Shown piece by piece: positions 1 to 7,948 of a DNA stretch of 64,000 nucleotides. The DNA is from Cupriavidus oxalaticus (GTDB taxonomy: Bacteria; Pseudomonadota; Gammaproteobacteria; Burkholderiales; Burkholderiaceae): assembly GCF_004768545.1 (NCBI RefSeq), contig NZ_CP038634.1, positions 1,426,001 through 1,490,000 on the forward strand. The letters are read 5' to 3'. The position numbers were made by a program, and so were the translations under genes. Within the stretch, counting starts at the first letter, position 1; each line of letters begins with the position of its first letter. Below the pieces are notes generated by a model. The model searched no databases, was not told the origin of the DNA, and worked only from the letters and a program-made list of their open reading frames with translations.

Positions 1-816
1 ATCCTGATCGGCCTGCTCGACGTGCGCGAGGTCAAGACCTCGACCTACATCCCGTCGATCGCGCTGCGCTATGGCGTGACCAAGCGGCTGGAAGTCGAGG
101 CCAAGGTGCCTTACGTGCATACGTCGGGCTCGACCGTGAGCCGTGAAGTCTTCACCGGCACCGCCGTCGACAACGTGTTCAATGCCAGTGGTAGCGGCAT
201 TGGCGACGTCGAGGCGACCGTGCGCTACCAGCTGAACTACGGCAACGAGAAAATCCCGTACTTCGTTGGCTGGCTGCGCTACAAGTCCGCCACCGGCAGG
301 GACCCGTTCGAAGTGGTGACCGATTGCGTGACGCGTTGCATAGGCAATACCACCGGCACCGGCCTGCCGCTCAGCATGCCGACCGGCACCGGCTTCCAGG
401 CAATCCAGCCAGGTATCACCTGGCTGCTGCCGACCGATCCGGCGGTGTTCTTCGGCACCTTCAGCTACCTGCACAACTTTGCGCGCGACAACGTCAGCCG
501 CACCGTGCTCAACGGCCAGACGGAGAACCTGGGCAAGATCGCCCCGGGCGATATCTTCGAGTTCAGCTTTGGCATGGGCCTGTCGCTCAACGAGAAGGCG
601 TCGTTCAGTATCGGCTATGACCAGGCCATCATCTGGCCGACCAAGCAGAACGGACAGACTGTGCCAGGCTCGGTGCGCATCACGCAAGGCACGCTGCTGG
701 TGGGCTACTCGTACCGCTTCAACGACCGCTACACGCTGAACCTGTCGGTGGGTGCGGGCCTGACTCGTGACACGCCCGACCTGCAGGTCAACCTGCGCCT
801 GCCGATCACTTTCTGA
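1..816 (+). CDS. Outer-membrane beta-barrel protein, 5' truncated by window edge
   Basis: The frame is open from the first base, so the start codon lies upstream and only the C-terminal ~271 residues are visible. The visible part alternates hydrophobic and polar residues as membrane-spanning beta strands do, is rich in Gly, Tyr and Thr, and ends in ...LRLPITF; a C-terminal Phe is the usual outer-membrane assembly signal. The pattern resembles the broad family of Phenol_MetA_deg-type transporter-like barrels (PF13557), an assignment by resemblance only. It probably acts as a porin-like protein or channel; the substrate is unknown. A pair of Cys residues in the sequence DCVTRC near residue 105 could form an extracellular-loop disulfide. 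A weak hairpin follows the stop. Confidence 0.75.
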   Translation: MLIGLLDVREVKTSTYIPSIALRYGVTKRLEVEAKVPYVHTSGSTVSREVFTGTAVDNVFNASGSGIGDVEATVRYQLNYGNEKIPYFVGWLRYKSATGRDPFEVVTDCVTRCIGNTTGTGLPLSMPTGTGFQAIQPGITWLLPTDPAVFFGTFSYLHNFARDNVSRTVLNGQTENLGKIAPGDIFEFSFGMGLSLNEKASFSIGYDQAIIWPTKQNGQTVPGSVRITQGTLLVGYSYRFNDRYTLNLSVGAGLTRDTPDLQVNLRLPITF

Positions 817-817
817 G

Positions 818-837
818 GCGGCTTTCGCCGCGCTTTT
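818..837 (+). terminator. Weak rho-independent terminator after the barrel gene
   Basis: GCGGC, loop TTTC, GCCGC, then GCTTTT, starting two bases after the stop codon of the outer-membrane protein. The stem is only 5 bp, so the call is tentative. Confidence 0.4.
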
Positions 838-884
838 CCAGGCGTTTCTGACTCACGTGACGTGTGCCTTGCAGCAGGCAGGGC

Positions 885-917
885 ACGCGTGCGCGTCACA
901 TGCGCGCGCGCACGCGT
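885..917. repeat. Inverted repeat in alternating CG/CA tract
   Basis: ACGCGTGCGCG at 885-895 is perfectly complementary to CGCGCACGCGT at 907-917 with an 11-nt loop. The whole stretch is alternating purine-pyrimidine. It sits between the barrel gene and the next gene and could be a transcription end hairpin or a structure-prone (Z-DNA-like) tract; no T-run follows. Confidence 0.5.
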
Positions 918-1044
918 AGCGCCCCGGCACTTGCCTTGCGCTTGCCCCCCGAACGGCGTACAACGAAATAACCCCGCGCCGTCAGCGGTACTTTCTCACC
1001 CGGTCTACCCACACCATCGGCGCGGCCTGAACAAGGAGAGAGAC

Positions 1045-1557
1045 ATGCGCAAACGCATCTTCTGGTTGTTGCCCGACGTGGCGAGCGCCCGCCGCACCAT
1101 GGACGACCTGCTGCTCGCCCGCGTCGAGAACCGCCGCATCCACTTCGTGGCGCGCGACGGCGAAGACATGACGGGCCTGCACGAGGCCAACCTGTTCCAG
1201 ACCTCCGATATCGTCCATGCCGCGGAAATGGGCCTGGTGGTCGGTGGCGGCGTGGGCGTGGTGGCCGGCGCGGTGGTGGCGATGTTCCCGATCGTCAGCG
1301 ATACGCCGCAATGGGGCCTGGTCGGGGTGCTGGCGGTGCTCGGCGCGGTGTTCGGCGCATGGGCCGCGAGCATGATCGGCAGTTCCGCGCCCAACAGCCG
1401 CCTGCGCGCGTTCGAGAAGGACATCGAGGCGGGCAAGATCCTGCTGATGGTCGACGTGCCGCGCGGCCGCGTCGAGGAAATCGAAACGCTGCTGCAGAAC
1501 GCGCACCCGGAAGCCCGTTTCGCCGGTCTCGATCCGGCCGTGCCGGCCTTCCCCTGA
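1045..1557 (+). CDS. DUF1269-like small membrane protein
   Basis: 170 residues. The ATG at 1045 is preceded by an AAGGAGAG ribosome-binding site at 1032-1039, which favours it over earlier in-frame starts. The N-terminal part (1-65) is soluble and charged. Two hydrophobic Gly/Ala/Val-rich helices follow at about residues 66-90 and 93-115, joined by a short loop. The C-terminal tail contains LLMVDVPRGRVEEIETLL, a ferredoxin-like fold pattern. This layout, with a glycine-rich helical hairpin between two cytosolic parts, matches what is known of DUF1269-type proteins, whose function is unknown. The gene stands alone between two intergenic hairpins. Confidence 0.7.
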   Translation: MRKRIFWLLPDVASARRTMDDLLLARVENRRIHFVARDGEDMTGLHEANLFQTSDIVHAAEMGLVVGGGVGVVAGAVVAMFPIVSDTPQWGLVGVLAVLGAVFGAWAASMIGSSAPNSRLRAFEKDIEAGKILLMVDVPRGRVEEIETLLQNAHPEARFAGLDPAVPAFP

Positions 1558-1571
1558 TCCGTCCGCAGCAA

Positions 1572-1595
1572 GCCTTGCCGTCGCGACGGCAAGGC
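1572..1595. terminator. Perfect 24-nt palindrome, probable transcription end
   Basis: GCCTTGCCGTCG at 1572-1583 is followed directly by its exact reverse complement through 1595. The palindrome lies 15 bases after the DUF1269-like gene's stop. There is no T-run, so termination is inferred from position and stem strength only. Confidence 0.5.
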
Positions 1596-1842
1596 CATTC
1601 GCAGTCTCTCTCGTGCGCCCGCGCGGCGCACTTTGACGCGCATCTCTTAGCGCGTAGCTGGCCACGCCGGAACCGCCCTCCGGTTCCGGTGTGATGCCGC
1701 TGCAACACCCCACCACCTCCTGTTTGCCCTGACCTGGCGCATGCGGTAATTTTCGCAACGGCGCATGGCCGTTGCCGTGCGCAGCGCGCGTAAGCTCGCA
1801 ACAGCGCGCATCAGAATAACGACATACCAGAGGGGGCAATCG

Positions 1843-2979
1843 ATGAAGGCGAAATGGATCGCGTGCGGCATGCTGGCCGCCACGCTTGGATGGGCCGTGC
1901 AAACGGCGCAGGCGGAACCGGGCGTGACCCGCAACACCATCCGCATCGGCCAGTCGGCCGGCATCACCGGCCCCGTCGCCGGTTCGGTCAAGGAACAGAT
2001 CGCCGGCGCGCAGGTGTACCTGCGCACGGTCAACGCCAGCGGCGGCGTGGCGGGCCGGCGCATCGAGCTGGTCACCTACGACGATGGCTTCGATGCCAAG
2101 CGCACGCCGGACAACGTGCGCAAACTGCTCGACGAAGACAAGGTGTTCGCGCTGTTCATGGTGCGCGGCACGCCGCAGAACGAGAGCATCCTGCCGCTGG
2201 TCGCCGCGCACAAGGTGCCACTGGTGGCGCCGCTGACCGGCGCGATCACGCTGCACCGGCCGGTGAACCGCTACGTGTTCAACGTGCGCGCCAAGTACCA
2301 GGATGAAGTCGCGCGCGCGATCAACCACCTGGCCACCACCGGCATGAGCCGGATCGGCATTTTCCACACCACCGACGGCTTCGGCCAGGACGTGCTCGAA
2401 GGCTATACCACCGCGCTGCAGGCGCGCGGCGTGCAGCCGGCGGCGACCGTCAGCTTCGCGCGGCCGATGGGCGACATCAGCCAGGGCGTTGCCACCATGA
2501 ACAAGGCTAACCCGCAGGCGGTGCTGGTGATCGGCTCGGGCTCGGAAGCCGCGCGCATCATCCGCGAGCTGCGCAGCGCCGGCAGCCAGGCGCAGTTCGT
2601 CACGCTGTCTAACAACGCTGCCGATTCCTTTATCCGCGAGCTGGGCGACGATGCGCGCGGCCTGATCATCACGCAGGTGGTGCCGGGCACCAACTCCAGC
2701 CAGATGACGCTTGCCAGCGAATACCGCAGCCAGGCCCGCCAGCAGGGCGTGGAGCCGTCCAACGCCGGCATGGAAGGCTTCATGTCGGCCAAGGTGCTGG
2801 TGGAAGGCCTGCGCCGCGCCGGGCCCGAGCCGACGCGCGAGCGCCTGGTCAGCGCGCTCGAAGGCCTGCGCGACTACGACCTCGGCGGCATCCTGATCAG
2901 CTACAGCCCCACGCGCCATACCGGCTCGTCCTTCGTCGAGATGTCGATCGTCTCGTCCACCGGCAAGCTGATCCGCTGA
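1843..2979 (+). CDS. ABC-type branched-chain amino acid family substrate-binding protein
   Basis: 378 residues. The start at 1843 follows a GAGGGGG ribosome-binding site and gives a clean Sec signal peptide ending TAQA at residue 24. The mature part begins with the family hallmark TIRIGQSAGITGPVAG and continues with AGAQVYLRTVNASGGVAGRRIELVTYDD, typical of type I periplasmic binding proteins of the LivJ/LivK/AmiC kind (Peripla_BP_6). It should bind a small organic ligand in the periplasm; the ligand cannot be read from the sequence. No permease or ATPase gene is adjacent, so it is an orphan receptor, a common situation in Burkholderiales. The next gene is an SDR dehydrogenase 77 bases downstream, not obviously in the same operon. 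Confidence 0.88.
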   Translation: MKAKWIACGMLAATLGWAVQTAQAEPGVTRNTIRIGQSAGITGPVAGSVKEQIAGAQVYLRTVNASGGVAGRRIELVTYDDGFDAKRTPDNVRKLLDEDKVFALFMVRGTPQNESILPLVAAHKVPLVAPLTGAITLHRPVNRYVFNVRAKYQDEVARAINHLATTGMSRIGIFHTTDGFGQDVLEGYTTALQARGVQPAATVSFARPMGDISQGVATMNKANPQAVLVIGSGSEAARIIRELRSAGSQAQFVTLSNNAADSFIRELGDDARGLIITQVVPGTNSSQMTLASEYRSQARQQGVEPSNAGMEGFMSAKVLVEGLRRAGPEPTRERLVSALEGLRDYDLGGILISYSPTRHTGSSFVEMSIVSSTGKLIR

Positions 2980-3056
2980 GCGGGCGGGCGGACAGGCCTG
3001 CGGGGCATGCCGGTTCCGCGCCACGCGGGCCGGCCTGCTGCGGTATATTCGCCCGC

Positions 3057-3854
3057 ATGGCTACTCCTACCTCATCTCCCGACGCCGCCGCGCGTACCCC
3101 ATTCTCGTTGCATGGCCGCGTCGCGATGGTGACCGGCGGCGCGCAGGGCCTGGGCCTGGCGATTGCCGCCGGGCTGGCAGATGCCGGGGCCCACGTGCTG
3201 GTGGCCGCGCGCAGCGAGGCACGCGTGCATGACGCGGTTGCCACGCTGGCCGCGCGCGGCGGCAGCGCCGAGGCGCTGGTGCTGGACATCACCGATGAAG
3301 CGGCGGTCGAGGCGGCGTTCGCGCGGATCGATGCCGCCCACGGCCGGCTCGATGTCCTGGTCAACAATGCCGGCGCGCGCAACCGCAGCTCGATGGCGCA
3401 GCTCGATGCCGGCGACCTGCGCGCCATGCTCGAGACCAACCTGGTCGCGCCCTACACGCTGTGCCGCCACGCCGCGCGACGGATGCAGCGCGGGCAGTAC
3501 GGCCGCATCGTCAACGTCAGCTCGATCGCGGGCCAGGTGGCGCGCGCGGGCGACGTACTCTATCCCGCCACCAAGGGCGGCCTGGACGCGCTGACGCGCG
3601 CGCTGGCCGCGGACCTGGGCCGCTTCGGCGTCACCGTCAACGCGATCGCGCCCGGCTACTTCGCCACCGAACCGAACCAGCCCATGGTCGACGACGAGAG
3701 CGTGGCCGAGTGGCTGCGCCAGCGCACCTCGCTGGGCCGCTGGGGCCGCCCGGAAGAGATCGCGGGCGCGGCGGTATTCCTGGCATCGCCGGCGGCGTCG
3801 TATATCACCGGGCACGTGCTGGCGGTCGACGGCGGCTACCTGGGCCACTTCTGA
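3057..3854 (+). CDS. SDR-family NAD(P)-dependent oxidoreductase
   Basis: 265 residues, the normal length for a classical short-chain dehydrogenase. The cofactor site TGGAQGLG is at 26-33, the structural motif NNAG at 103-106, and the catalytic Ser-Tyr-Lys set is visible as S155/S156, Y169 and K173 (YPATK). The C-terminal HVLAVDGG is the usual SDR ending. Overall similarity is to gluconate 5-dehydrogenase / 3-oxoacyl-ACP reductase-like enzymes, but the substrate is not determinable. One copy of the dispersed GCGTACCC repeat lies just after the stop. Direction is convergent with the LysR gene that follows. Confidence 0.88.
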   Translation: MATPTSSPDAAARTPFSLHGRVAMVTGGAQGLGLAIAAGLADAGAHVLVAARSEARVHDAVATLAARGGSAEALVLDITDEAAVEAAFARIDAAHGRLDVLVNNAGARNRSSMAQLDAGDLRAMLETNLVAPYTLCRHAARRMQRGQYGRIVNVSSIAGQVARAGDVLYPATKGGLDALTRALAADLGRFGVTVNAIAPGYFATEPNQPMVDDESVAEWLRQRTSLGRWGRPEEIAGAAVFLASPAASYITGHVLAVDGGYLGHF

Positions 3855-3869
3855 CCCGCCGCCAACGGC

Positions 3870-3890
3870 AAAGCGTACCCAATTCTGCGT
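3870..3890 (+). repeat. Dispersed intergenic repeat, copy 1
   Basis: AAAGCGTACCCAATTCTGCGT, differing from the window consensus GCGTACCCATTTCTGCGT by one T-to-A change. It lies in the 65-bp gap between convergent SDR and LysR genes. Confidence 0.7.
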
Positions 3891-3919
3891 GCCATTCCGG
3901 TGACGGCGGTGGCCGCGTT

Positions 3920-4825
3920 TCAGCGCCGCGCCGGCGCCTTGCCGCCGCGGTAGAACGCCTGCAGGCTTTCGATCATCGCCGCGGCGGCAGCGGAGTCGCC
4001 GCGGTCCTTCATCCGCACCAGGCAGATATCGCGCACCAGTGACGGCAGCTGCAGCGGCCGGATCGCCAGGCCCTCGCGCCGGAACTGGAACAGCGCCAGC
4101 GACGGCACCGCGCTGATGCCGAGTCCCGCCTGCACCAGCGCCGCCACGGTTGCCAGGTGCTCCACCTCCATCACGCTGTGCAGCCGCAACGGGTGCAGCG
4201 CCGCATCGAGATGCTGGCGCACGCTGGTCGTGCGCGACAGCTGGATAAACGGCTCGCCCGCCAGGGCTTGAGGCGCGACGCGGCGCTTGCGCGCGAGCGG
4301 ATGGCCGGCCGGGCAAACCAGGTGGAACGTGTCGCGCACCAGCGGCTCGACGCGCAGGTCGTCGTCCTGCGCCGGCGCGGGTGCCAGCGCAAAGTCGGCG
4401 CGGCCCTGCCGGACCAGCTCGATGCAGCCATCGGCGAGCTGGTCGAACAGTTCCAGCACGATGCCCGGGTAGCGTGCGCGGAACTGCGCCAGCAGCGGCG
4501 GCAGGTCGCCCCCCGCCAGCGACGGCAGCGCGGCGATCGACACGCGGCCCTTGCGCCGCTCGGCGTGCGCGCGCAGGTCTTCGAACGCCGCTTCAAAATC
4601 CGCCAGCAGCCGCCGCGCAGTCTGCTCGAAGCGCACGCCGTCGGTGCTCAGCTCCACGTGGCGCGTGGTGCGCTCGAACAGGCGGCTGCCCGCCTGCTCC
4701 TCCAGCGTCTGCACCAGTGCGCTGAAGGCCGACTGCGACAGGTGGCAGGCGCGCGCCGCGCGGGTGAAGTTGCGGTAGGTCGCCAGCGCCACGAAGGCGC
4801 GCAGGTGCTTGACCGACAGGTTCAT
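3920..4825 (-). CDS. LysR-family transcriptional regulator
   Basis: 301 residues when started at the ATG at 4825 (MNLSVKHLRAF), where alignment with the LysR family begins; an upstream in-frame start would add an unlikely 8-residue leader. The winged helix-turn-helix occupies residues 1-60 (NFTRAARACHLSQSAFSALVQTLEEQAG), followed by the two-lobed LysR substrate-binding domain. It is divergent from the AtuA-like/Bug operon at 4940, with a LysR-type palindrome in the shared promoter region. By the usual logic of LysR regulators it probably controls that operon in response to its substrate or an intermediate. The inducer is unknown. Confidence 0.9.
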   Translation of the reverse strand: MNLSVKHLRAFVALATYRNFTRAARACHLSQSAFSALVQTLEEQAGSRLFERTTRHVELSTDGVRFEQTARRLLADFEAAFEDLRAHAERRKGRVSIAALPSLAGGDLPPLLAQFRARYPGIVLELFDQLADGCIELVRQGRADFALAPAPAQDDDLRVEPLVRDTFHLVCPAGHPLARKRRVAPQALAGEPFIQLSRTTSVRQHLDAALHPLRLHSVMEVEHLATVAALVQAGLGISAVPSLALFQFRREGLAIRPLQLPSLVRDICLVRMKDRGDSAAAAAMIESLQAFYRGGKAPARR

Positions 4826-4857
4826 CGAGGCTTCATATTTATCCAGCAAGTCGATAG

Positions 4858-4872
4858 ATTAATCCAAATAAT
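4858..4872. promoter_or_regulatory. LysR-type binding box (ATTA-N7-TAAT)
   Basis: ATTAATCCAAATAAT, a perfect T-N11-A dyad 33 bp upstream of the LysR start and 68 bp upstream of the divergent operon. The T-N11-A form is the known core of LysR recognition sites. Its location in an A+T-rich patch between divergent genes supports the call. Confidence 0.65.
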
Positions 4873-4939
4873 CCGTTTTTTGGCTGGACGGTCCCGGCCT
4901 AGAATGGCTTCGACCCCGCCAACAACCTTGCCCCCGACC

Positions 4940-6301
4940 ATGACTGCTCCCTTGCTCATCGGCTCCGGCGCCGGCTTCTCCGGCGACCGTACCGACGCCG
5001 CGTTGCCGGTGGTGCGCACGCTGATCGCCGCCGGCCAGCCCGCGGCGCTGATCTTCGAGACACTGGCCGAACGCACGCTGGCGCTGGCGCAGCTGGCGCG
5101 GCGCAACGATCCCGCGCACGGCTACGAACCCCTGCTCGACGCGCTGCTGGCGCCGGTGCTCGGCCTGTGCCTGCAACACGGCATTCCCATCGTCGGCAAT
5201 TTCGGCGCGGCCAATCCGCACGCCGCGGCGCGGCGCGTGCTGCAGCTGGCAGGCGAACTCGGCCTGCCTGCGCCGCGCGTGGCGGTGGTGGAGGGCGACG
5301 ATCTCTCGCAAGACGCTGGCCGCACGCTGCTGCAGGGCATCCTTGGAGACGCCTTCGACGCCGGCCGCTTTGTCTGCGCCAATGCCTATATCGGCGCGCA
5401 AGGCATCGCCGCCGCGCTGGCCGACGGCGCGCAGGTCGTGGTGTGCGGCCGCGTCGCCGACCCGGCGCTGGCGGTGGGGCCGGCGATGGCGCATCACGGC
5501 TGGTCGTGGGACGACTGGGACCGGCTCGCCGCGGCCACCATGGCCGGCCACCTGCTCGAATGCGGGGCCCAGGTCACCGGCGGCTACTTTGCCGATCCCG
5601 GCATGAAGGACGTACCCGATGTCCACGCGCTGGGTTTCCCGATCGCGCAGCTCGCCGAAGACGGCGCCATCGAGATCTTCAAGGCGGCCAATACCGGCGG
5701 CTGCGTCGACCTGCGCACGGTCAAGGAGCAATTGCTGTACGAGGTCCACGATCCGGCCGCATACCTGACCCCTGACGTAGTGGCCGACATCAGCGCCGTC
5801 ACCGTCACGCAGATCGGCCCCGACCGCGTGGCGGTGCGCAACGTGCGCGGCCACGCACAGCCGGCCCAGCTCAAGGCCAATGTGTTCAGCCACGGCGGCT
5901 GGCTGGCCGAAGGCGAGATTTCCTATGCCGGCCCGAACGCCGCCGCCCGCGCGCGCCTGGCGGCCGACATCCTGCGCCGGCGCATGCAGATGCTGGGCCA
6001 TGACGTGCCGATCCGCTTCGACCTGATCGGCGTGCTCAGCGTATTGGCCGACGACGCCGGCACGATGCTCGCCCGGCGCCAGCCGCACGAAGCCGAAGCG
6101 CAGGACGTGCGCCTGCGCGCCGCGCTGGCGCATGACGATGCCGCGGTGGCGCAGGCGCTGCTGCGCGAGGTCAACGCGCTCTACACCTGCGGCCCCGCCG
6201 GCGGCGGCGGCGTGCGCACGGGACAGCGCGCGCGCCTGAACGCCGTGTCGTGCCTGGTGCCGCGCGCAGCCGTCAGCGCCACGCATCGCTTCATCGCCTG
6301 A
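4940..6301 (+). CDS. AtuA-like family protein (DUF1446)
   Basis: 453 residues from the ATG at 4940 (MTAPLLIGSGAGFSGDRTDAA); a second ATG at 4904 is possible but has no better ribosome-binding site. The N-terminal IGSGAGFSGDR glycine-rich segment, the VVCGRVADPALAVGPA block and the ECGAQVTGGYFADPG block are characteristic of the AtuA/DUF1446 family. AtuA is named from the acyclic terpene utilisation operon of Pseudomonas; its biochemical role is not established. Here it is followed 10 bp later by the small AtuA-associated domain protein and then a Bug-type binding protein, so the three genes look like an uptake-plus-catabolism unit for an unidentified acid. No acyl-CoA carboxylase genes as in the true atu cluster are present, so a geraniol/citronellol role should not be assumed. 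Confidence 0.85.
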   Translation: MTAPLLIGSGAGFSGDRTDAALPVVRTLIAAGQPAALIFETLAERTLALAQLARRNDPAHGYEPLLDALLAPVLGLCLQHGIPIVGNFGAANPHAAARRVLQLAGELGLPAPRVAVVEGDDLSQDAGRTLLQGILGDAFDAGRFVCANAYIGAQGIAAALADGAQVVVCGRVADPALAVGPAMAHHGWSWDDWDRLAAATMAGHLLECGAQVTGGYFADPGMKDVPDVHALGFPIAQLAEDGAIEIFKAANTGGCVDLRTVKEQLLYEVHDPAAYLTPDVVADISAVTVTQIGPDRVAVRNVRGHAQPAQLKANVFSHGGWLAEGEISYAGPNAAARARLAADILRRRMQMLGHDVPIRFDLIGVLSVLADDAGTMLARRQPHEAEAQDVRLRAALAHDDAAVAQALLREVNALYTCGPAGGGGVRTGQRARLNAVSCLVPRAAVSATHRFIA

Positions 6302-6311
6302 GGACGACGCC

Positions 6312-6668
6312 ATGACCACGATCGATATCGCTACCGCCTCGCTCTACCAGTTCGCCCACGGTCGCACCGGCGACAAGGGCGACCGTTCCAACATCAGCGT
6401 GATCGCCTACGACGCGCACGACTACGAGCACCTGGTTGCCCACGTCACCGAGGACGCCGTGCGCACGCTGTTCAGCGAGCGCCGGCCCGGCGCCGTCACG
6501 CGCTACCTGGTGCCGTCGCTGCACGCCATGAATTTTGTCATCGACGGCGTGCTCGACGGCGGCGTCAATGACGCGCTCAACCTCGACACCCACGGCAAGG
6601 CGCTGTCGTTCCGCCTGCTGCAGCTGCAGATCCCGCTGCCGCCGCGGCTGGTGACCGCCGCACCCTGA
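6312..6668 (+). CDS. Small AtuA-associated ferredoxin-fold domain protein
   Basis: 118 residues. The motif HGRTGDKGDRSNISVIAY near the N terminus and the central SLHAMNFVIDGVLDGG are typical of the small domain that in many bacteria is fused to, or encoded next to, AtuA-like proteins (PF23544-type). Separation from the large subunit by only 10 bp suggests co-translation and probably a complex. The catalytic role is unknown. Confidence 0.82.
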   Translation: MTTIDIATASLYQFAHGRTGDKGDRSNISVIAYDAHDYEHLVAHVTEDAVRTLFSERRPGAVTRYLVPSLHAMNFVIDGVLDGGVNDALNLDTHGKALSFRLLQLQIPLPPRLVTAAP

Positions 6669-6716
6669 ATCTGCACCAACAACGCGCACCAACAACGATT
6701 CCGACAGGAGACAACG

Positions 6717-7685
6717 ATGCACCGATTCCTCAAGCCACTGGCCGCCGTCGCGCTGTGCGCACTGGTCCTGCCCGCCGGGCAGGCATGGGCCGAATTCCCC
6801 GACAAGCCGATCCGCTTCGTGGTGCCGTTCGCCGCCGGCAGCGCCACCGACCAGCTCGCGCGGGCCATCGGCCAGGCCATCACGCTGGACAGCAAGGTCA
6901 CCGTGGTGGTCGACAACAAGCCCGGCGCCAATGGCTTTATTGCGGCGTCTGACGTCGCCAAGGCCGCGCCCGACGGCTACACCGTGCTGATCAGCACCAA
7001 CACCACCCATGCCGCCAATGAGCACCTGTTCAAGAAGCTGCCCTACGACCCGGTCAAGGACTATGCGCCGGTGACCGCGCTCGGCCGCGGCGGCCAGATC
7101 ATGGTGGTCAACCCGCAAGTGCCGGCCAAGACTGTGGGCGAGTTCATCGCGCTGGCAAAGAAGCAACCGGGCAAGCTCAGCTTCGGCAGCGGCAGCTCGT
7201 CGTCGCGCATCGCCGGCGAGCTGTTCCAGCAGATGGCGCACGTCGAACTGCTGCACGTGCCGTACAAGAGCAACCCGCTGGCGATCACCGACCTGCTCGG
7301 CAACCAGATCCAGATGATGATCACCGACACCGCCACGGGCCTGCCGCAGGTCAAGAGCGGCAAGCTGCGCGCGTTGGGCGTATCGGGCAAGGCACGCTCG
7401 CCGCTGGCGCCCGACGTGCCGACCATCGACGAGGCCGGCATCAAGGGCTACGAGATGAGCTATTGGTTCGCGGCCTACGCGCCGGCCGGTACGCCGCAAC
7501 CCGTGGTGGCCAGGCTGAACGCGTTGATGGTGAAGGCCGCGCGCAGCGACACTGCGGCCAGCTTCTACCAGTCGACGGGCACCGAAGTGTTTACCAGCAC
7601 GCCCGCCGAACTCGCGAAATTCCAGGCGCAGGAGTCTGGCAAGTGGGGCCGCATCATCAAGGCGGCGAATATCCAGCCTGAGTGA
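6717..7685 (+). CDS. Bug/TctC-family periplasmic binding protein
   Basis: 322 residues. The start at 6717 has an AGGAG site 6 bp upstream and opens a Sec signal peptide ending GQAWA at about residue 25. FPDKPIRFVVPFAAGSATDQLAR is the family signature of the Bordetella uptake gene/TctC receptors, and GANGFIAASDVAKAAPDGYTVL is the second conserved block. These proteins bind carboxylates in the periplasm, either for a tripartite tricarboxylate transporter or as sensors. No TctA/TctB membrane genes are near. As last gene of the AtuA-like operon it probably recognises the pathway's substrate. A strong terminator follows 33 bp after the stop. Confidence 0.88.
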   Translation: MHRFLKPLAAVALCALVLPAGQAWAEFPDKPIRFVVPFAAGSATDQLARAIGQAITLDSKVTVVVDNKPGANGFIAASDVAKAAPDGYTVLISTNTTHAANEHLFKKLPYDPVKDYAPVTALGRGGQIMVVNPQVPAKTVGEFIALAKKQPGKLSFGSGSSSSRIAGELFQQMAHVELLHVPYKSNPLAITDLLGNQIQMMITDTATGLPQVKSGKLRALGVSGKARSPLAPDVPTIDEAGIKGYEMSYWFAAYAPAGTPQPVVARLNALMVKAARSDTAASFYQSTGTEVFTSTPAELAKFQAQESGKWGRIIKAANIQPE

Positions 7686-7717
7686 CGACGAGCCGCTGCA
7701 AGCTCGCATGAATGGAA

Positions 7718-7743
7718 AACGGGGCCACGCGGCCCCGTTCTTT
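7718..7743 (+). terminator. Rho-independent terminator of the AtuA-like/Bug operon
   Basis: AACGGGGCC at 7718-7726, loop ACGC, GGCCCCGTT at 7731-7739, then CTTT. This is a 9-bp perfect stem right after the operon's last gene. Confidence 0.85.
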
Positions 7744-7788
7744 ACGCAGAAGTAGGTACGCTTTGGTCGGGCGTACCTATTTCTGCGT
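7744..7788. repeat. Dispersed repeat, copies 2 and 3, head-to-head hairpin
   Basis: A reverse copy, ACGCAGAAGTAGGTACGC (7744-7761), faces a forward copy, GCGTACCTATTTCTGCGT (7771-7788), across a 9-nt spacer. They pair at 17 of 18 positions. The pair immediately follows the operon terminator. See the finding on the repeat family. Confidence 0.85.
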
Positions 7789-7948
7789 AGCTGTTGTCGT
7801 GTCGTCCGCGGTCTCTCCTTGTTGCTCGCTGCCGCGCCGGGCCTGCTTTTCCGGTGAGTCGCCATCCGGCTTAACATACGCCTTCGGCCGGTGTGCGCGC
7901 CGGCCGGCGCTGTCTCCCCCGACAACCACCAACAACAAGGAACCAGAC

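Noticed and set aside
982..3024. 680-codon minus-strand frame across three plus-strand genes
   Set aside because: It spans several genes with clear homology and has no start signal or recognisable motif.
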